Assembly: GCF_000379945.1 (NCBI RefSeq)
Contig: NZ_KB904126.1
Span: 1 to 64,000 of the forward strand
DNA: 64,000 bases
Direction of reading: 5' to 3'
Source: Porphyromonas macacae DSM 20710 = JCM 13914
GTDB taxonomy: Bacteria; Bacteroidota; Bacteroidia; Bacteroidales; Porphyromonadaceae
Shown: positions 7,540-15,383 of the stretch, piece by piece
Numbering within the stretch: position 1 is the first letter of the stretch
Layout: the number at the start of each line of letters is the position of its first letter
The notes under the pieces: generated by a model
What the model was told of the DNA's origin: nothing
What the model saw: the letters and a program-made list of their open reading frames with translations, nothing else
Database searches by the model: none
Made by a program: the position numbers and the translations under genes

Positions 7540-8640
7540 ATGGCAAACAAAAACCTCAAAGAAGCCAAGGCTGCAAAGAACGACGAATTCTACACTCAAT
7601 ATCACGATATTGAGATAGAGATGAATGCATACCTAGAATACAATGAGCATGTTTTCAGAGACAAGACGATTCTCTTACCCTGCGACGACCCCGAATGGAG
7701 TAATTTTACAAGGTTCTTTGTAGCTAAGTTCGAAGAACTTGGGCTGAAGAAGCTCATCAGTACGAGCTTTGCTCAGGAGAGCAAGAATTACCAAACAGAT
7801 TGGCAACCGACCCTTTTTGAAACAGAAGACCCTCGTTTTAATGCAGAGAAAACAGCTGTTTGTGGTAAGATTTTTACGCTCACACATGACACCAACCATA
7901 ACGGGAAAATCGATATAGACGACCTTGAGTGGGAGTATCTGGAGGGGACGGGCGATTTTCGTAGTCCTGAGCTAATGGCACTGAGAGACGAAGCCGACAT
8001 CATTATTACTAATCCCCCGTTTTCACTCTTCCGTGAGTTTTTGGCTTGGATCATGGAGAGCGGCAAGCAGTTTGCCATCATTGGTAATATGAATGCGATT
8101 ACTTACAAGGAAGTGTTTCCTCTAATTAAAGGAAATAAAATCTGGCTGGGGGCGACAGGAAATGGAAAAGATATGGTATTTGCAGTTCCTAAAGGTGCTA
8201 AAGTTGATGAAAAGGATAAGCAAAAGGCAGCTCGGTTAGGGTATATTGGAGACTATACAAGATTAGGTAACTCTTGTTGGTATTCTAACCTTGAACATGG
8301 ACGTCGTCACCAACCTTTAGCCCTTATGACGATGGAAGACAATCTGCGATACAACAAGAAAATGAAGGGTAAGGTGGCTTACGACCAATACGATAACTAT
8401 GATGCTATCGAGGTGTCTTTTACCGATGCAATCCCTTCCGACTATGATGGCGTCATGGGAGTTCCTATATCTTTTTTGGATAAATATTGCCCGGAGCAAT
8501 TTGAAATCTTAGGGTGCACTGAAAGCGAAGGAAAAGGATTTTCTAATGGACTTTGGTGTAAAGAAAGTGGTATTGCACAGCCTCTTGTACAAAGCCAAAG
8601 GGTATATAAACGTCTTTTCATCAAAGCAATATCCGAATGA
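7540..8640 (+). CDS. EcoRI-type DNA adenine methyltransferase with invertible C-terminus
   Basis: A 366-residue enzyme of the EcoRI_methylase family, predicted to transfer a methyl group from SAM to N6 of adenine. Visible motifs are CDDPEWSNFTRFF (residues 48-60, SAM-side signature of the family) and the catalytic NPPF (158-161) in DIIITNPPFSLFREF. An unusual EF-hand-like loop DTNHNGKIDIDD occupies 117-128. The gene ends FEILGCTESEGKGF... with RVYKRLFIKAISE. The DNA encoding FEILG contains a 16-bp sequence repeated in inverted orientation twice downstream, each joined to an alternative C-terminus (see the inverted repeats and cassettes). It is followed after 237 bp by a DUF262/HNH endonuclease. 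The family call is firm; the recognition site is unknown. Confidence 0.9.
   Translation: MANKNLKEAKAAKNDEFYTQYHDIEIEMNAYLEYNEHVFRDKTILLPCDDPEWSNFTRFFVAKFEELGLKKLISTSFAQESKNYQTDWQPTLFETEDPRFNAEKTAVCGKIFTLTHDTNHNGKIDIDDLEWEYLEGTGDFRSPELMALRDEADIIITNPPFSLFREFLAWIMESGKQFAIIGNMNAITYKEVFPLIKGNKIWLGATGNGKDMVFAVPKGAKVDEKDKQKAARLGYIGDYTRLGNSCWYSNLEHGRRHQPLALMTMEDNLRYNKKMKGKVAYDQYDNYDAIEVSFTDAIPSDYDGVMGVPISFLDKYCPEQFEILGCTESEGKGFSNGLWCKESGIAQPLVQSQRVYKRLFIKAISE
8499..8514 (+). repeat. Inversion repeat, copy inside the methyltransferase
   Basis: ATTTGAAATCTTAGGG lies in the codons for FEILG (residues 321-325). Its reverse complement occurs at 8720-8733 (16-bp match including flanks) and at 8834-8849 (14-bp core plus 2 bp on the other side). 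The codon phase is the same in all three copies. Confidence 0.85.
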
Positions 8641-8733
8641 GTATTCTCGCATAGACCTCTTTATTGTAAATGGTGAACCGCCTACCTGGGATAGGATTAT
8701 TTTCTATATATCGGTCTATCCCTAAGATTTCAA
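8621..8733 (-). other. Silent alternative methyltransferase C-terminus, cassette B
   Basis: Read from the inverted repeat at 8733 on the minus strand, in the same phase as the methyltransferase, this encodes FEILGIDRYIENNPIPG..., then IYNKEVYARILIRILL and a TGA at 8623-8621. It resembles the ends of other EcoRI-type methyltransferases (the VYxRxxI motif). It has no start of its own. Its stop overlaps the last 20 bp of the expressed gene on the other strand. Inversion between 8499-8514 and 8720-8733 would place it in frame. Confidence 0.8.
8720..8733 (-). repeat. Inversion repeat, copy B
   Basis: CCCTAAGATTTCAA on the plus strand, the exact reverse complement of the 14-bp core inside the methyltransferase. 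In the reading frame of cassette A the same bases supply a TAG stop (8724-8722), so this site ends cassette A and starts cassette B. Confidence 0.85.
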
Positions 8734-8849
8734 ATAACTTCTTCGTATAAATAGACGTTTAAACACTTCCTTTCCTTTGATGTAGGAACTTCGTCCGTAG
8801 ATGCCGTTAGGATCTTGCTCCACCCCTCTATTACACCCTAAGATTTCAA
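8722..8849 (-). other. Silent alternative methyltransferase C-terminus, cassette A
   Basis: Read from the inverted repeat at 8849 on the minus strand, this encodes VEILGCNRGVEQDPNGIYG..., then GKEVFKRLFIRRSYLKS and a TAG stop lying within repeat copy B. The pattern EILGC...KRLFI matches the expressed C-terminus (FEILGC...YKRLFIK), although the middle differs completely. There is no start codon or promoter. Inversion of 8499-8849 would fuse it in frame to residue 321 of the methyltransferase. Confidence 0.82.
8834..8849 (-). repeat. Inversion repeat, copy A
   Basis: CACCCTAAGATTTCAA on the plus strand, a 16-bp reverse complement of TTGAAATCTTAGGGTG inside the methyltransferase gene. It ends 28 bp before the DUF262/HNH start, so inversion would not damage that gene. 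Confidence 0.85.
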
Positions 8850-8877
8850 CTAAGTAACTAAATACACAATGCAATAA

Positions 8878-10050
8878 ATGAAAACAGAATTACATACCGA
8901 ATGGACAGTAGCCGACATCTGCAAAGGCTTTGTTTACAACGAGCTTGAGGGCAAAGGGCTTTTCGGCTTAGACGGCAAGCTCACAATACAGCCAGAGTAT
9001 CAACGGCATTACATCTATAACGATGGTAAGAAAGATGTTGCGGTGATAAAGTCAATCTTAAGTGCTTACCCCTTGGGCTTGATTTATTTCAATCTCACTT
9101 CCGAGGGGCAGTATGAGGTACTAGACGGGCAGCAGCGCATTACCTCTATCGGGCGTTTTGTAACGGGGAAGTTTGCTATCGAAGATGCCAATGGCAATAT
9201 CCAATACTTCTCGGGCTTACCTGCGGAGCAGCAACAACTCATCTTAGGCTCAAAGCTCTTGGTGTATGTCTGTCAAGGCGAAGAGCGAGAGGTCAAAGAA
9301 TGGTTCAAAACCATCAATATCGTAGGAGTAGCACTCAACGAACAGGAGCTACTCAATGCTATCTACTCGGGGACATTTGTCAATGCAGCGAAACGAATCT
9401 TCAGTAACTCGCAAAATGCCGAGGTACACAAGTGGAGCCACTATATCAAGGGCGATGTCAAGCGACAAGATTATCTAAAGATTGCTCTCGAGTGGGTAAG
9501 TGCAAGCCTGCATAAGACGATCGATGCCTATATGAGTATGCACAGGCACGATGTGGAGATTACAGAGCTAGAGCATTACTTCCGCTCGGTAATCGATTGG
9601 GTTGCCACGATCTTCACCATGACCGAAAAAGAGATGTGTGGTTTGGAATGGGGGCGTCTCTACGAAACATATCACACTACACCCTATGGTATCGATCATA
9701 TCACAGCACGCGTGAAAGCACTCATAGAAGATGAGGCTATCAAGTGTCCTCGTAATATCTATGAATATGTACTAGGAGGAGAGCAAAATACAAGTCTGCT
9801 TGATGTGCGCTTTTTTGACGAAAAGGATAAGAAAGCAGCCTACAAGCGACAGACGGAACGAGCTGAGAAAGAAGGGAAATCGAATTGCCCATTGTGTGCC
9901 ACTGGAGAAAACGCCAATAAAACACGTATTTACAAACTCTCAGAGATGGATGCCGACCATGTAACGGCATGGAGCAAAGGTGGCAGCACAACTCTTGCCA
10001 ACTGCGAAATGCTCTGCAAGACGCATAATAAGTCCAAAGGGAATAAATAA
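8878..10050 (+). CDS. DUF262/HNH endonuclease (GmrSD/BrxU-like restriction protein)
   Basis: A 390-residue protein of two parts. The N-terminal DUF262 domain carries IQPEYQRHY (37-45) and the signature DGQQRITS (83-90), which in GmrS, SspE and BrxU-type proteins belongs to an NTPase/DNA-sensing domain. The C-terminal HNH domain has paired zinc ligands CPLC (337-340) and C...LCKTH (376-383), the catalytic [12 protein letters not shown] (His361) and an Asn at 375. This is a nucleotide-dependent nuclease architecture known from modification-sensing anti-phage systems. Pairing with an adenine methyltransferase suggests a restriction partner. Whether it cuts unmethylated or foreign-modified DNA cannot be told from sequence. 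Confidence 0.85.
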   Translation: MKTELHTEWTVADICKGFVYNELEGKGLFGLDGKLTIQPEYQRHYIYNDGKKDVAVIKSILSAYPLGLIYFNLTSEGQYEVLDGQQRITSIGRFVTGKFAIEDANGNIQYFSGLPAEQQQLILGSKLLVYVCQGEEREVKEWFKTINIVGVALNEQELLNAIYSGTFVNAAKRIFSNSQNAEVHKWSHYIKGDVKRQDYLKIALEWVSASLHKTIDAYMSMHRHDVEITELEHYFRSVIDWVATIFTMTEKEMCGLEWGRLYETYHTTPYGIDHITARVKALIEDEAIKCPRNIYEYVLGGEQNTSLLDVRFFDEKDKKAAYKRQTERAEKEGKSNCPLCATGENANKTRIYKLSEMDADHVTAWSKGGSTTLANCEMLCKTHNKSKGNK

Positions 10051-10109
10051 ACTGTTTCTCATCTCGTACATATCAGGTGATAATAATATATCTATGGACA
10101 ACAAAAGTA

Positions 10110-10859
10110 ATGTATAAGATGAAAACAACATTTGCAGCAGTCGCACAACTATGGAGTCAGGCGAAGCAACCACTAGTGAAGTATTCGACAATGTGTGCCT
10201 ATCGCCTAACTCTTCGCTCTCATTTGCTACCTCGATTTGGGCAAATGACTCAGATAGCAGAGACCGATGTCCAAAACTTCATTATCGACAAGATAAACAA
10301 AGGGCTGTCCAAGAAAACCGTTCGAGATATCGTTGCCGTACTCAGGGCTATTATCAAGTACGGAGCGAGACAAAATATATTTGAGTCAGAGAATTGGCAG
10401 CTAAGATACCCTACAATCGAGAGCGGAAGCAGGCTACCTATACTGTCACTGAAGCATCAACGCAAGCTGATGACTTACCTCATCGAGCAACCAAACTCTA
10501 GAAATATAGGGATATTACTTTCGCTCTGTACCGGTATGCGCATTGGAGAGGTGTGTGCATTAGAATGGTCTTGTGTGGATTTGTCTCATCGAATACTTCG
10601 GATAAGGCAGACAGTCGCACGCATATATGATTGCGAAAAAGGAGCTACCGAGCAAGTCTTTAGTACTCCCAAAACGAAGCATTCGTTTCGAGAGATTCCT
10701 ATGTCCAGACACCTATTCGAGGCTTTATGTACAGTGAAGAAGCACTCCGTCTCGTCCTTTGTGGTTGGCTCCTCCATCAGTGCTATAGACCCTCGTACCT
10801 ATCGAGATTATTTTACCCGAGTACTCAAGCAACTGCAAATACCACCTATTGTTTTTCAT
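10110..10859 (+). pseudogene. Tyrosine recombinase, first 250 codons (gene split by the 21.4-kb element)
   Basis: Starting at MYKMKTTFAAVAQLW, this reads an N-terminal core-binding domain and the start of the catalytic domain, with the first catalytic arginine in CTGMRIGEVCALEW and a later KTKHSFREIPM strand. At IVFH the family sequence stops and 80 unrelated codons follow. The expected continuation, HGLRHTFATRC... with the catalytic tyrosine, is found at 32277-32456. The two halves share the CAT (His) codon at the break and together give 308 residues, a normal length. In the present arrangement the HxxR and Tyr are not properly encoded, so the protein should be inactive. Its position makes it the best candidate invertase for the methyltransferase switch. 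Confidence 0.85.
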
Positions 10860-10926
10860 ACCAGAAGGCATAGAGAATTTTATAAGCGTCAAATAATCAA
10901 TAGATTATGTTGTTCGTTAATAAAGG

Positions 10927-10937
10927 GAGGTAACGAT
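10927..10937 (+). repeat. Possible integrase arm-type site, left end
   Basis: GAGGTAACGAT lies 67 bp inside the left junction, and its exact inverse ATCGTTACCTC is at 32096-32106 near the right junction. A close copy (TGAGGTAACGA) occurs at 14585-14595. Repeats of this size near both ends are typical of arm sites for tyrosine integrases, but an 11-bp match could be chance. Confidence 0.35.
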
Positions 10938-11081
10938 AAGGAAACCAGCAAACTTCTATACTCCACCTTATTTTGCCATTTCAAAGAACCGCTTTTTAGT
11001 TTTGCAAAAATATTATTTTCTAAACAGAAAGACAAATATTTATCTACTTTTTTATTAGTTATCCATGAAAGATATCTCTCT

Positions 11082-11981
11082 TTAGAGGCATTTCTTTTTT
11101 AAACGCCTCTCATCTCTATTTAAAAATTTGAAAAATGTTTTTTGATAAAATACATGGTGATTTCTATGTAATAAAAAATGCTCGTTAATATTTTCCAAAA
11201 ATTGGTATGTATCTAATAAAGTATGAAATTGCTTATACCCATACTTATTTTTTCCAAAGGATGAAAGAGCATCGTAAAAAATCAAGGCTAATTCTTCGTC
11301 TGACAATTGTGCTTGTAAAATATTTAAATAACGTTGAATGTCAGTATTCTCGGTTTTATCTTGAACTGCATTCCTTTCTGTTACGACAAAGTTGATCGTA
11401 TTGTAAATATATCTAAAAAAATAGCCTATACTAAAATTGTGCTTTCCAACGAATGAATCAAAAAAATCTAGTATACAGCCTTGAGCCATATCTTTCTCTG
11501 TATCCAATGAATTGCTTGACAGCCTATCCATAATAGTTTCAAAATTATCCTTGTTCTCTTCTTTTGGATAGATTGTGTAATATTCTTTCATTAATCCATA
11601 ATAGTCCCATATCGTTGTAATGTTGGGGGTATTAAAGTGTTGAGCAATGTTTTTATTCACATTATCCCTAACATCATCTAACATTAATAGGAGATTAAAA
11701 TATGTCGTTTCAAAGCGAGATTGCTCTTGAGACTGTTTAGATAATTCAAACTGTTTCCGTTGTTCTCTGAATGTTATGAATAAGAAGATAGTTGCTGTTA
11801 TTGTAAAGAGTATACCAATTGTACCTGAAATAAAACTTCCAAGGTTATTCTTTAGTTGTTCAACAACATAACTATTACTAAACACCTTTTGTGAAATACC
11901 CATATACAAAAAGTATACACATAGGAGTATGCCTGCAACTAAAAAAATAATTGCCATCCAAAACATCAAATTTTTCTTCAT
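11082..11981 (-). CDS. AbiC-like abortive-infection membrane protein
   Basis: A 299-residue protein matching the putative phage abortive infection (putAbiC) family. Two N-terminal transmembrane helices (about 7-29 and 48-70, IFLVAGILLCVYFLYMG and GTIGILFTITATIFLFI) are followed by a short coiled coil EQRKQFELSKQSQEQSRFE. The cytoplasmic helical domain carries the family pattern FETTYFNLLLMLDDV and later YFFRYIYNTINFV. Family members protect against phage by arresting the infected cell; the mechanism is unknown. It starts 1 bp after the stop of the upstream gene, so the two are translationally linked. It lies nearest the left end of the element, a common cargo position. Confidence 0.75.
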   Translation of the reverse strand: MKKNLMFWMAIIFLVAGILLCVYFLYMGISQKVFSNSYVVEQLKNNLGSFISGTIGILFTITATIFLFITFREQRKQFELSKQSQEQSRFETTYFNLLLMLDDVRDNVNKNIAQHFNTPNITTIWDYYGLMKEYYTIYPKEENKDNFETIMDRLSSNSLDTEKDMAQGCILDFFDSFVGKHNFSIGYFFRYIYNTINFVVTERNAVQDKTENTDIQRYLNILQAQLSDEELALIFYDALSSFGKNKYGYKQFHTLLDTYQFLENINEHFLLHRNHHVFYQKTFFKFLNRDERRLKKKCL

Positions 11982-11982
11982 T

Positions 11983-12966
11983 CTAATTATCCTCTTGTAT
12001 TTCCCTTATAATAAATGTTGTCAACAGATGTGCTTGCCTATTAAGCGACTCATAAGTAGGATAATTGTTTGAAGCAAGCTCAACATTGTCTGTTATATCC
12101 ATAAAAGTTCCCAGTTTTTCTATGTCTTTTACTGATAACTGCCTTGCTTGCCCTTCAATTATTACTTCAAATTTAACATCTCCATATTGCACACCTTCAA
12201 TGCTAAAAACATTAGATGAATCAACACGCTGTATTCTATTAAGAAGGCTTCTGATATTAAAGAAATTATTTCTTTTAGCAGTGTAAACAATTTCTGTATT
12301 TCCCACCTCATCATTAGATATTTCATTGTTTGTCATGCGCGAAACTTTGAGATCTTCCTTGTGCACCTGTTCAAAAGTTATCTTCTTTGCCCCTCCTCCT
12401 ATAGAACCAAGATGTTGATTTATAAGTCTTTGTAAAACTAATGGATTGATTTTTAAAACAAAATTGTTTTCATCATCTTCAATAATTCGGGGGGCTAAAT
12501 ATCCTCTCAGTTTACTTTCCAATAAGCTATAGATACCTAGATTCCCAATTCTTTCTAAAAGCAAAAAAGCAACTTTAGAATCTTCAGGAACATAAAAAAG
12601 GAAATAGAAAGGAATAAGAAGAGCTTCATTTACACTCTTGGTATGTGTTGCTTCTCCTGTTAAAACATTAACCATATTTTCTTCTGTTCCGTAATCACCT
12701 GTTTCAATAATTCCAGAGATATACCTTCCGTCAGTAAATAGCAAATCCCTCCCATCTCTTTTCATAATTCGAAAGAATTTTTCTTCATCTCGATTTTGAG
12801 CAACATCTTCATTTACTGAATTATACCTTAAGGTGTTAAACAATTCATTAATAATATCAATAATATCAAATCCATTCATAAAGTCCGAAAGCACTATTCG
12901 GTCATCCCTTTTTCCTTTTCTGTTTATCGATAATTGATAGAGGGCTAAACTAATTTTTCTTGCCAT
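11983..12966 (-). CDS. Unrecognised protein paired with AbiC
   Basis: A 327-residue soluble protein with no signal peptide or transmembrane helix. Mixed alpha/beta composition; a conserved-looking core is LLIPFYFLFYVPEDSKVAFL followed by LERIGNLGIYSLLESKLRGY, the kind of segment seen in uncharacterised phage-defence proteins. The C-terminal third contains beta-strands (DVKFEVIIEGQARQL). I cannot name the family. Tight coupling with the AbiC-like gene (1-bp gap, shared promoter upstream) suggests a two-component defence operon with this as the cytosolic sensor or effector; that is inference. Codon use is AT-rich, like AbiC and unlike the siderophore cargo. Confidence 0.7.
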   Translation of the reverse strand: MARKISLALYQLSINRKGKRDDRIVLSDFMNGFDIIDIINELFNTLRYNSVNEDVAQNRDEEKFFRIMKRDGRDLLFTDGRYISGIIETGDYGTEENMVNVLTGEATHTKSVNEALLIPFYFLFYVPEDSKVAFLLLERIGNLGIYSLLESKLRGYLAPRIIEDDENNFVLKINPLVLQRLINQHLGSIGGGAKKITFEQVHKEDLKVSRMTNNEISNDEVGNTEIVYTAKRNNFFNIRSLLNRIQRVDSSNVFSIEGVQYGDVKFEVIIEGQARQLSVKDIEKLGTFMDITDNVELASNNYPTYESLNRQAHLLTTFIIREIQEDN

Positions 12967-13102
12967 AAGATGTGTCTCTTTTATTTTAAATTACCAATTG
13001 AATGTCAACAGATTCTTGAGTTATAGAATACTGTAGAAACAATTAGTCGATAAAACTATAACAATGATATACAGCATTTTGCATGGCTCAAAGAACCTAT
13101 TG

Positions 13103-13110
13103 CAAAGATA
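13103..13110 (-). promoter_or_regulatory. -7 promoter element (TATCTTTG) upstream of the AbiC operon
   Basis: The minus strand reads TATCTTTG about 137 bp upstream of the first gene of the AbiC operon, leaving a long untranslated leader. Confidence 0.4.
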
Positions 13111-13157
13111 AGGGTATGTCGTGAGAAAAAAGAATTTTCTCTCTTAATTTTTTCGTA

Positions 13158-13183
13158 AAGCCGTCTGTTGGGACGGCTTTTTG
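13158..13183 (+). terminator. Intrinsic terminator
   Basis: A hairpin with arms AAAGCCGTC and GACGGCTTT is followed by TTGTTTT. It would stop plus-strand transcription. There is no plus-strand gene immediately before it, which fits loss of DNA by deletion. Confidence 0.6.
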
Positions 13184-13756
13184 TTTTCTGTGTATTCTAT
13201 TCTTATGATGAAATGCAGTCTCCGAAGACGGCGTTTTTTGTTTTCGCCCTACTTCTGTCCCTGCACATCCTCCACTTATGCTCGTGTATCATGTCGGAAT
13301 CGGTTGTTCGTTGTCAGCGGCAAAGGTAGTTCCGGGCATCTACGGACAAAAAAGGTCGGGGCGGCAAGCCGTTTAGACGACAATCTCCACACTTCCATTT
13401 CATTGCAGGTAGTATTCTCGCCGTAAAACCTTGTTTGTCCTAAGCCCTACCTTTTTACGCCACTGAAACGAAAACGACCGACCTGACGGAAAAACGCATA
13501 AGAAAATGTCGGATATGCGAGAAGCAGGGAAAAAGAAAAAGTTGAAACTCAACTCCCTCTCCTCTGGAATCCGCATAAAATCAAAAATAGTCATTCAAGA
13601 AGAACAGATGAAGTAAAGCGGTCGGCAGATTTGCCGATCGCTCCTTTTCTTTCTTATGCTTCGGGCGGACAAAGCCCCCCCAATGAAAAACAGTTCGTTA
13701 CTTTTGACAGCGAGTTGATACGGCTCAAAAGTAACAAAAAGCCATTGCTAAATGCC
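13184..13756. other. Gene-free stretch of the decayed transfer region
   Basis: No convincing gene in either strand across 573 bp. Frames present are short and composition is not coding-like. Near 13617-13643 there is a hairpin (AGCGGTCGGCA ... TTGCCGATCGCT) downstream of the TraB-like gene that may end its transcript. In intact elements traC and later transfer genes would follow here; they are missing. Confidence 0.5.
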
Positions 13757-14185
13757 TCACAATAGCTTCTTGAATTTTATCTCTGCCAATCTGTTGATTT
13801 CATCTTTGTAGGTCTCAAGGTGATGAAGGATAATGTTCTCCACATAGATACCAATGGTCACATCTCTGTTTCTCATCGACATGACTATTTCCGCCAGCGT
13901 GTCTTGCAACTCTTTGGCAATATAGATGGTCTTGCGATTTTTCAAAGTATTGCGACAGATGAAAAGCGACTCATAATCGCCCTCGTCAGCCTTTCGCCTT
14001 TCTCTTCTTGGGACTTTTGAAAAATCCTTTGATATTGGTTCGTCATTTGGACGTTTCGATTCGACACACTGCTCTTCTGATAGAGAGCGTTTCATCTCAC
14101 TCTCTTTTTGTTTCATGGGAATACCTTGCGAGAAAAGTTCTCGAATGGCAATGGAATCAATCGTTCCGGTTTTCTTCTCTGTCAT
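13757..14185 (-). CDS. traB: Conjugative transposon TraB-like protein (DUF3408)
   Basis: A 142-residue protein of the DUF3408 family encoded beside traA in CTnDOT-like elements. The N-terminal half is low-complexity and charged (SMKRSLSEEQCVESKRPNDE-like composition). The C-terminal half has the conserved core YESLFICRNTLKNRKTIYIA then VTIGIYVENIILHHLETY, a ribbon-helix-helix-like DNA-binding segment. The ParA-like TraA normally encoded just upstream is absent, and traC onward are missing. It can be intact and expressed, but would have no conjugation apparatus to work with in cis. Confidence 0.8.
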   Translation of the reverse strand: MTEKKTGTIDSIAIRELFSQGIPMKQKESEMKRSLSEEQCVESKRPNDEPISKDFSKVPRRERRKADEGDYESLFICRNTLKNRKTIYIAKELQDTLAEIVMSMRNRDVTIGIYVENIILHHLETYKDEINRLAEIKFKKLL

Positions 14186-14879
14186 ATTTTTTTGTTTTAA
14201 TTGTGATACATTCTATTATCTGTTTCAATACGGGCATATTCCCCTCTCCGAAAGAATCTCCCCATTATCGAAGATTGAAACTGCCGTGGATAGAATCCCC
14301 TTATTGTTTATGTATTCCTACAGGGTGTTCCATTTTCGCTTATCAGGACAACCGTTCGATTGTATCTGCTTTCGCACATCCCAACGTTCGAGTGAGAGAA
14401 TCAAGGATATGTTCTTTGATATCCCCCCTTGCCTATATCGCTCATCGAAACGTGATGTTATCGAAGACGCATCCCTCCACCGACATATTCGACAGTGCAA
14501 ATATATGGCTCGGAGATGCTGTAATCAGCGTGATTTCCTTTAGTGCGTACTTGTGGCGTTAATTTGGATAGTTGTGACTTCATATGAGGTAACGAAGTTA
14601 GACATGACGCTTAGTAATTTTGCACCCAAGCGGTAAGCCGAAGCTTTCGAGACATAAAGTGCTCTTTTTTGAGTGATTCGTTTTCGTCCTTCATGGACAG
14701 ACTTATTTGCATCGGGCAAATAGCAAGGTATGTTTTATGCAGCACGACTTCGTTTTTGCAGCATAAAACCCTTGCTCTTGCAGAGGGCTGAAAAACTCCG
14801 AAGTCGTTTTTCTTGGAAGGGAGAATGCGATGCCTCAAATGCCGGTGATGTCGTGAAACACTAAAATCCAAGGTAAGAA
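14186..14879. other. tra/mob intergenic region, candidate oriT
   Basis: 694 bp between divergent traB and mobA genes without a convincing gene. In CTnDOT-like elements this position holds traA on one side and the origin of transfer just before the mob genes. Overlapping plus-strand frames (for example 14008-14562) look like shadows: cysteine- and serine-rich with no family resemblance. A TGAGGTAACGA motif at 14585-14595 echoes the motif at both element ends. The precise nick site is not identifiable by eye. Confidence 0.45.
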
Positions 14880-15296
14880 ATGAAAATGAAGAAAATTCGG
14901 AGCATACGCTCCAAAGAGAAGACAGAAAAGCGTGTTTCGGTCAATTTCACGCCGACGGAATACGCTCATTTTCTCACGATGAAAGAGGAAAGCGGTGTGC
15001 AAAGTCTATCACTTTTCATCAAGGCAAGGGTCTTTAATGAGACCTTTCGGGTGATAAAAGTGGATCGTTCGTTGCTCGATTACTATCAGAAACTGATAAC
15101 TTTGTACGGACAATTTCGCAGTGTCGGGGTGAATTATAATCAAACTGTGGTCACTTTGAAAAGCAATTTTACCGAGAAGAAAGCCTTTGCTATGCTCGCC
15201 AAGTTGGAGAAAATGACACTTGAATTGGCTATTATTGGAGGTGAAATAGTACAACTTACTCGTGAGTTTCAGGAGAAATGGCAACATCGACAATAG
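14880..15296 (+). CDS. mobA: Mobilization accessory protein MobA-like (relaxosome)
   Basis: A 138-residue basic protein. The N-terminus KEKTEKRVSVNFTPTEYAHF is a ribbon-helix-helix-type start typical of relaxosome accessory proteins, and the C-terminal half forms a helix pair with the conserved YGQFRSVGVNYNQTVVTLKS. These proteins bind oriT and help the MobB relaxase. The relaxase gene that normally overlaps its end is absent; after the stop there is only a terminator and the RteC relic. It is therefore an orphan that might still act with a relaxase supplied in trans. Confidence 0.82.
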   Translation: MKMKKIRSIRSKEKTEKRVSVNFTPTEYAHFLTMKEESGVQSLSLFIKARVFNETFRVIKVDRSLLDYYQKLITLYGQFRSVGVNYNQTVVTLKSNFTEKKAFAMLAKLEKMTLELAIIGGEIVQLTREFQEKWQHRQ

Positions 15297-15332
15297 CCAT
15301 TTACATTGTATTATTACTCCTTAATGAAAGAA

Positions 15333-15367
15333 AATCAGGCTTCTCAAAATGAGAGGGAAGCCTGATT
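15333..15367 (-). terminator. Intrinsic terminator after RteC
   Basis: Arms AATCAGGCTT and AAGCCTGATT with a 15-bp loop region; on the minus strand it is followed by TTCTTTC. It lies 17 bp beyond the RteC stop. Confidence 0.6.
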
Positions 15368-15383
15368 AACCTTTTGATGGCGA

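Noticed and set aside
7675-8081. Overlapping minus-strand frames inside the methyltransferase
   Set aside because: They are shadows of a well-supported gene, with cysteine- and serine-rich composition and no family resemblance.
10860-11102. The last ~80 codons of the frame that starts in the recombinase
   Set aside because: They show no recombinase motif, lie beyond the break in homology, and the true C-terminus is found at 32277-32456. I treat them as read-through into the inserted element.
14008-14562. 184-codon plus-strand frame between traB and mobA
   Set aside because: It overlaps traB on the opposite strand, has a composition rich in S, C and H, and does not resemble any transfer protein.
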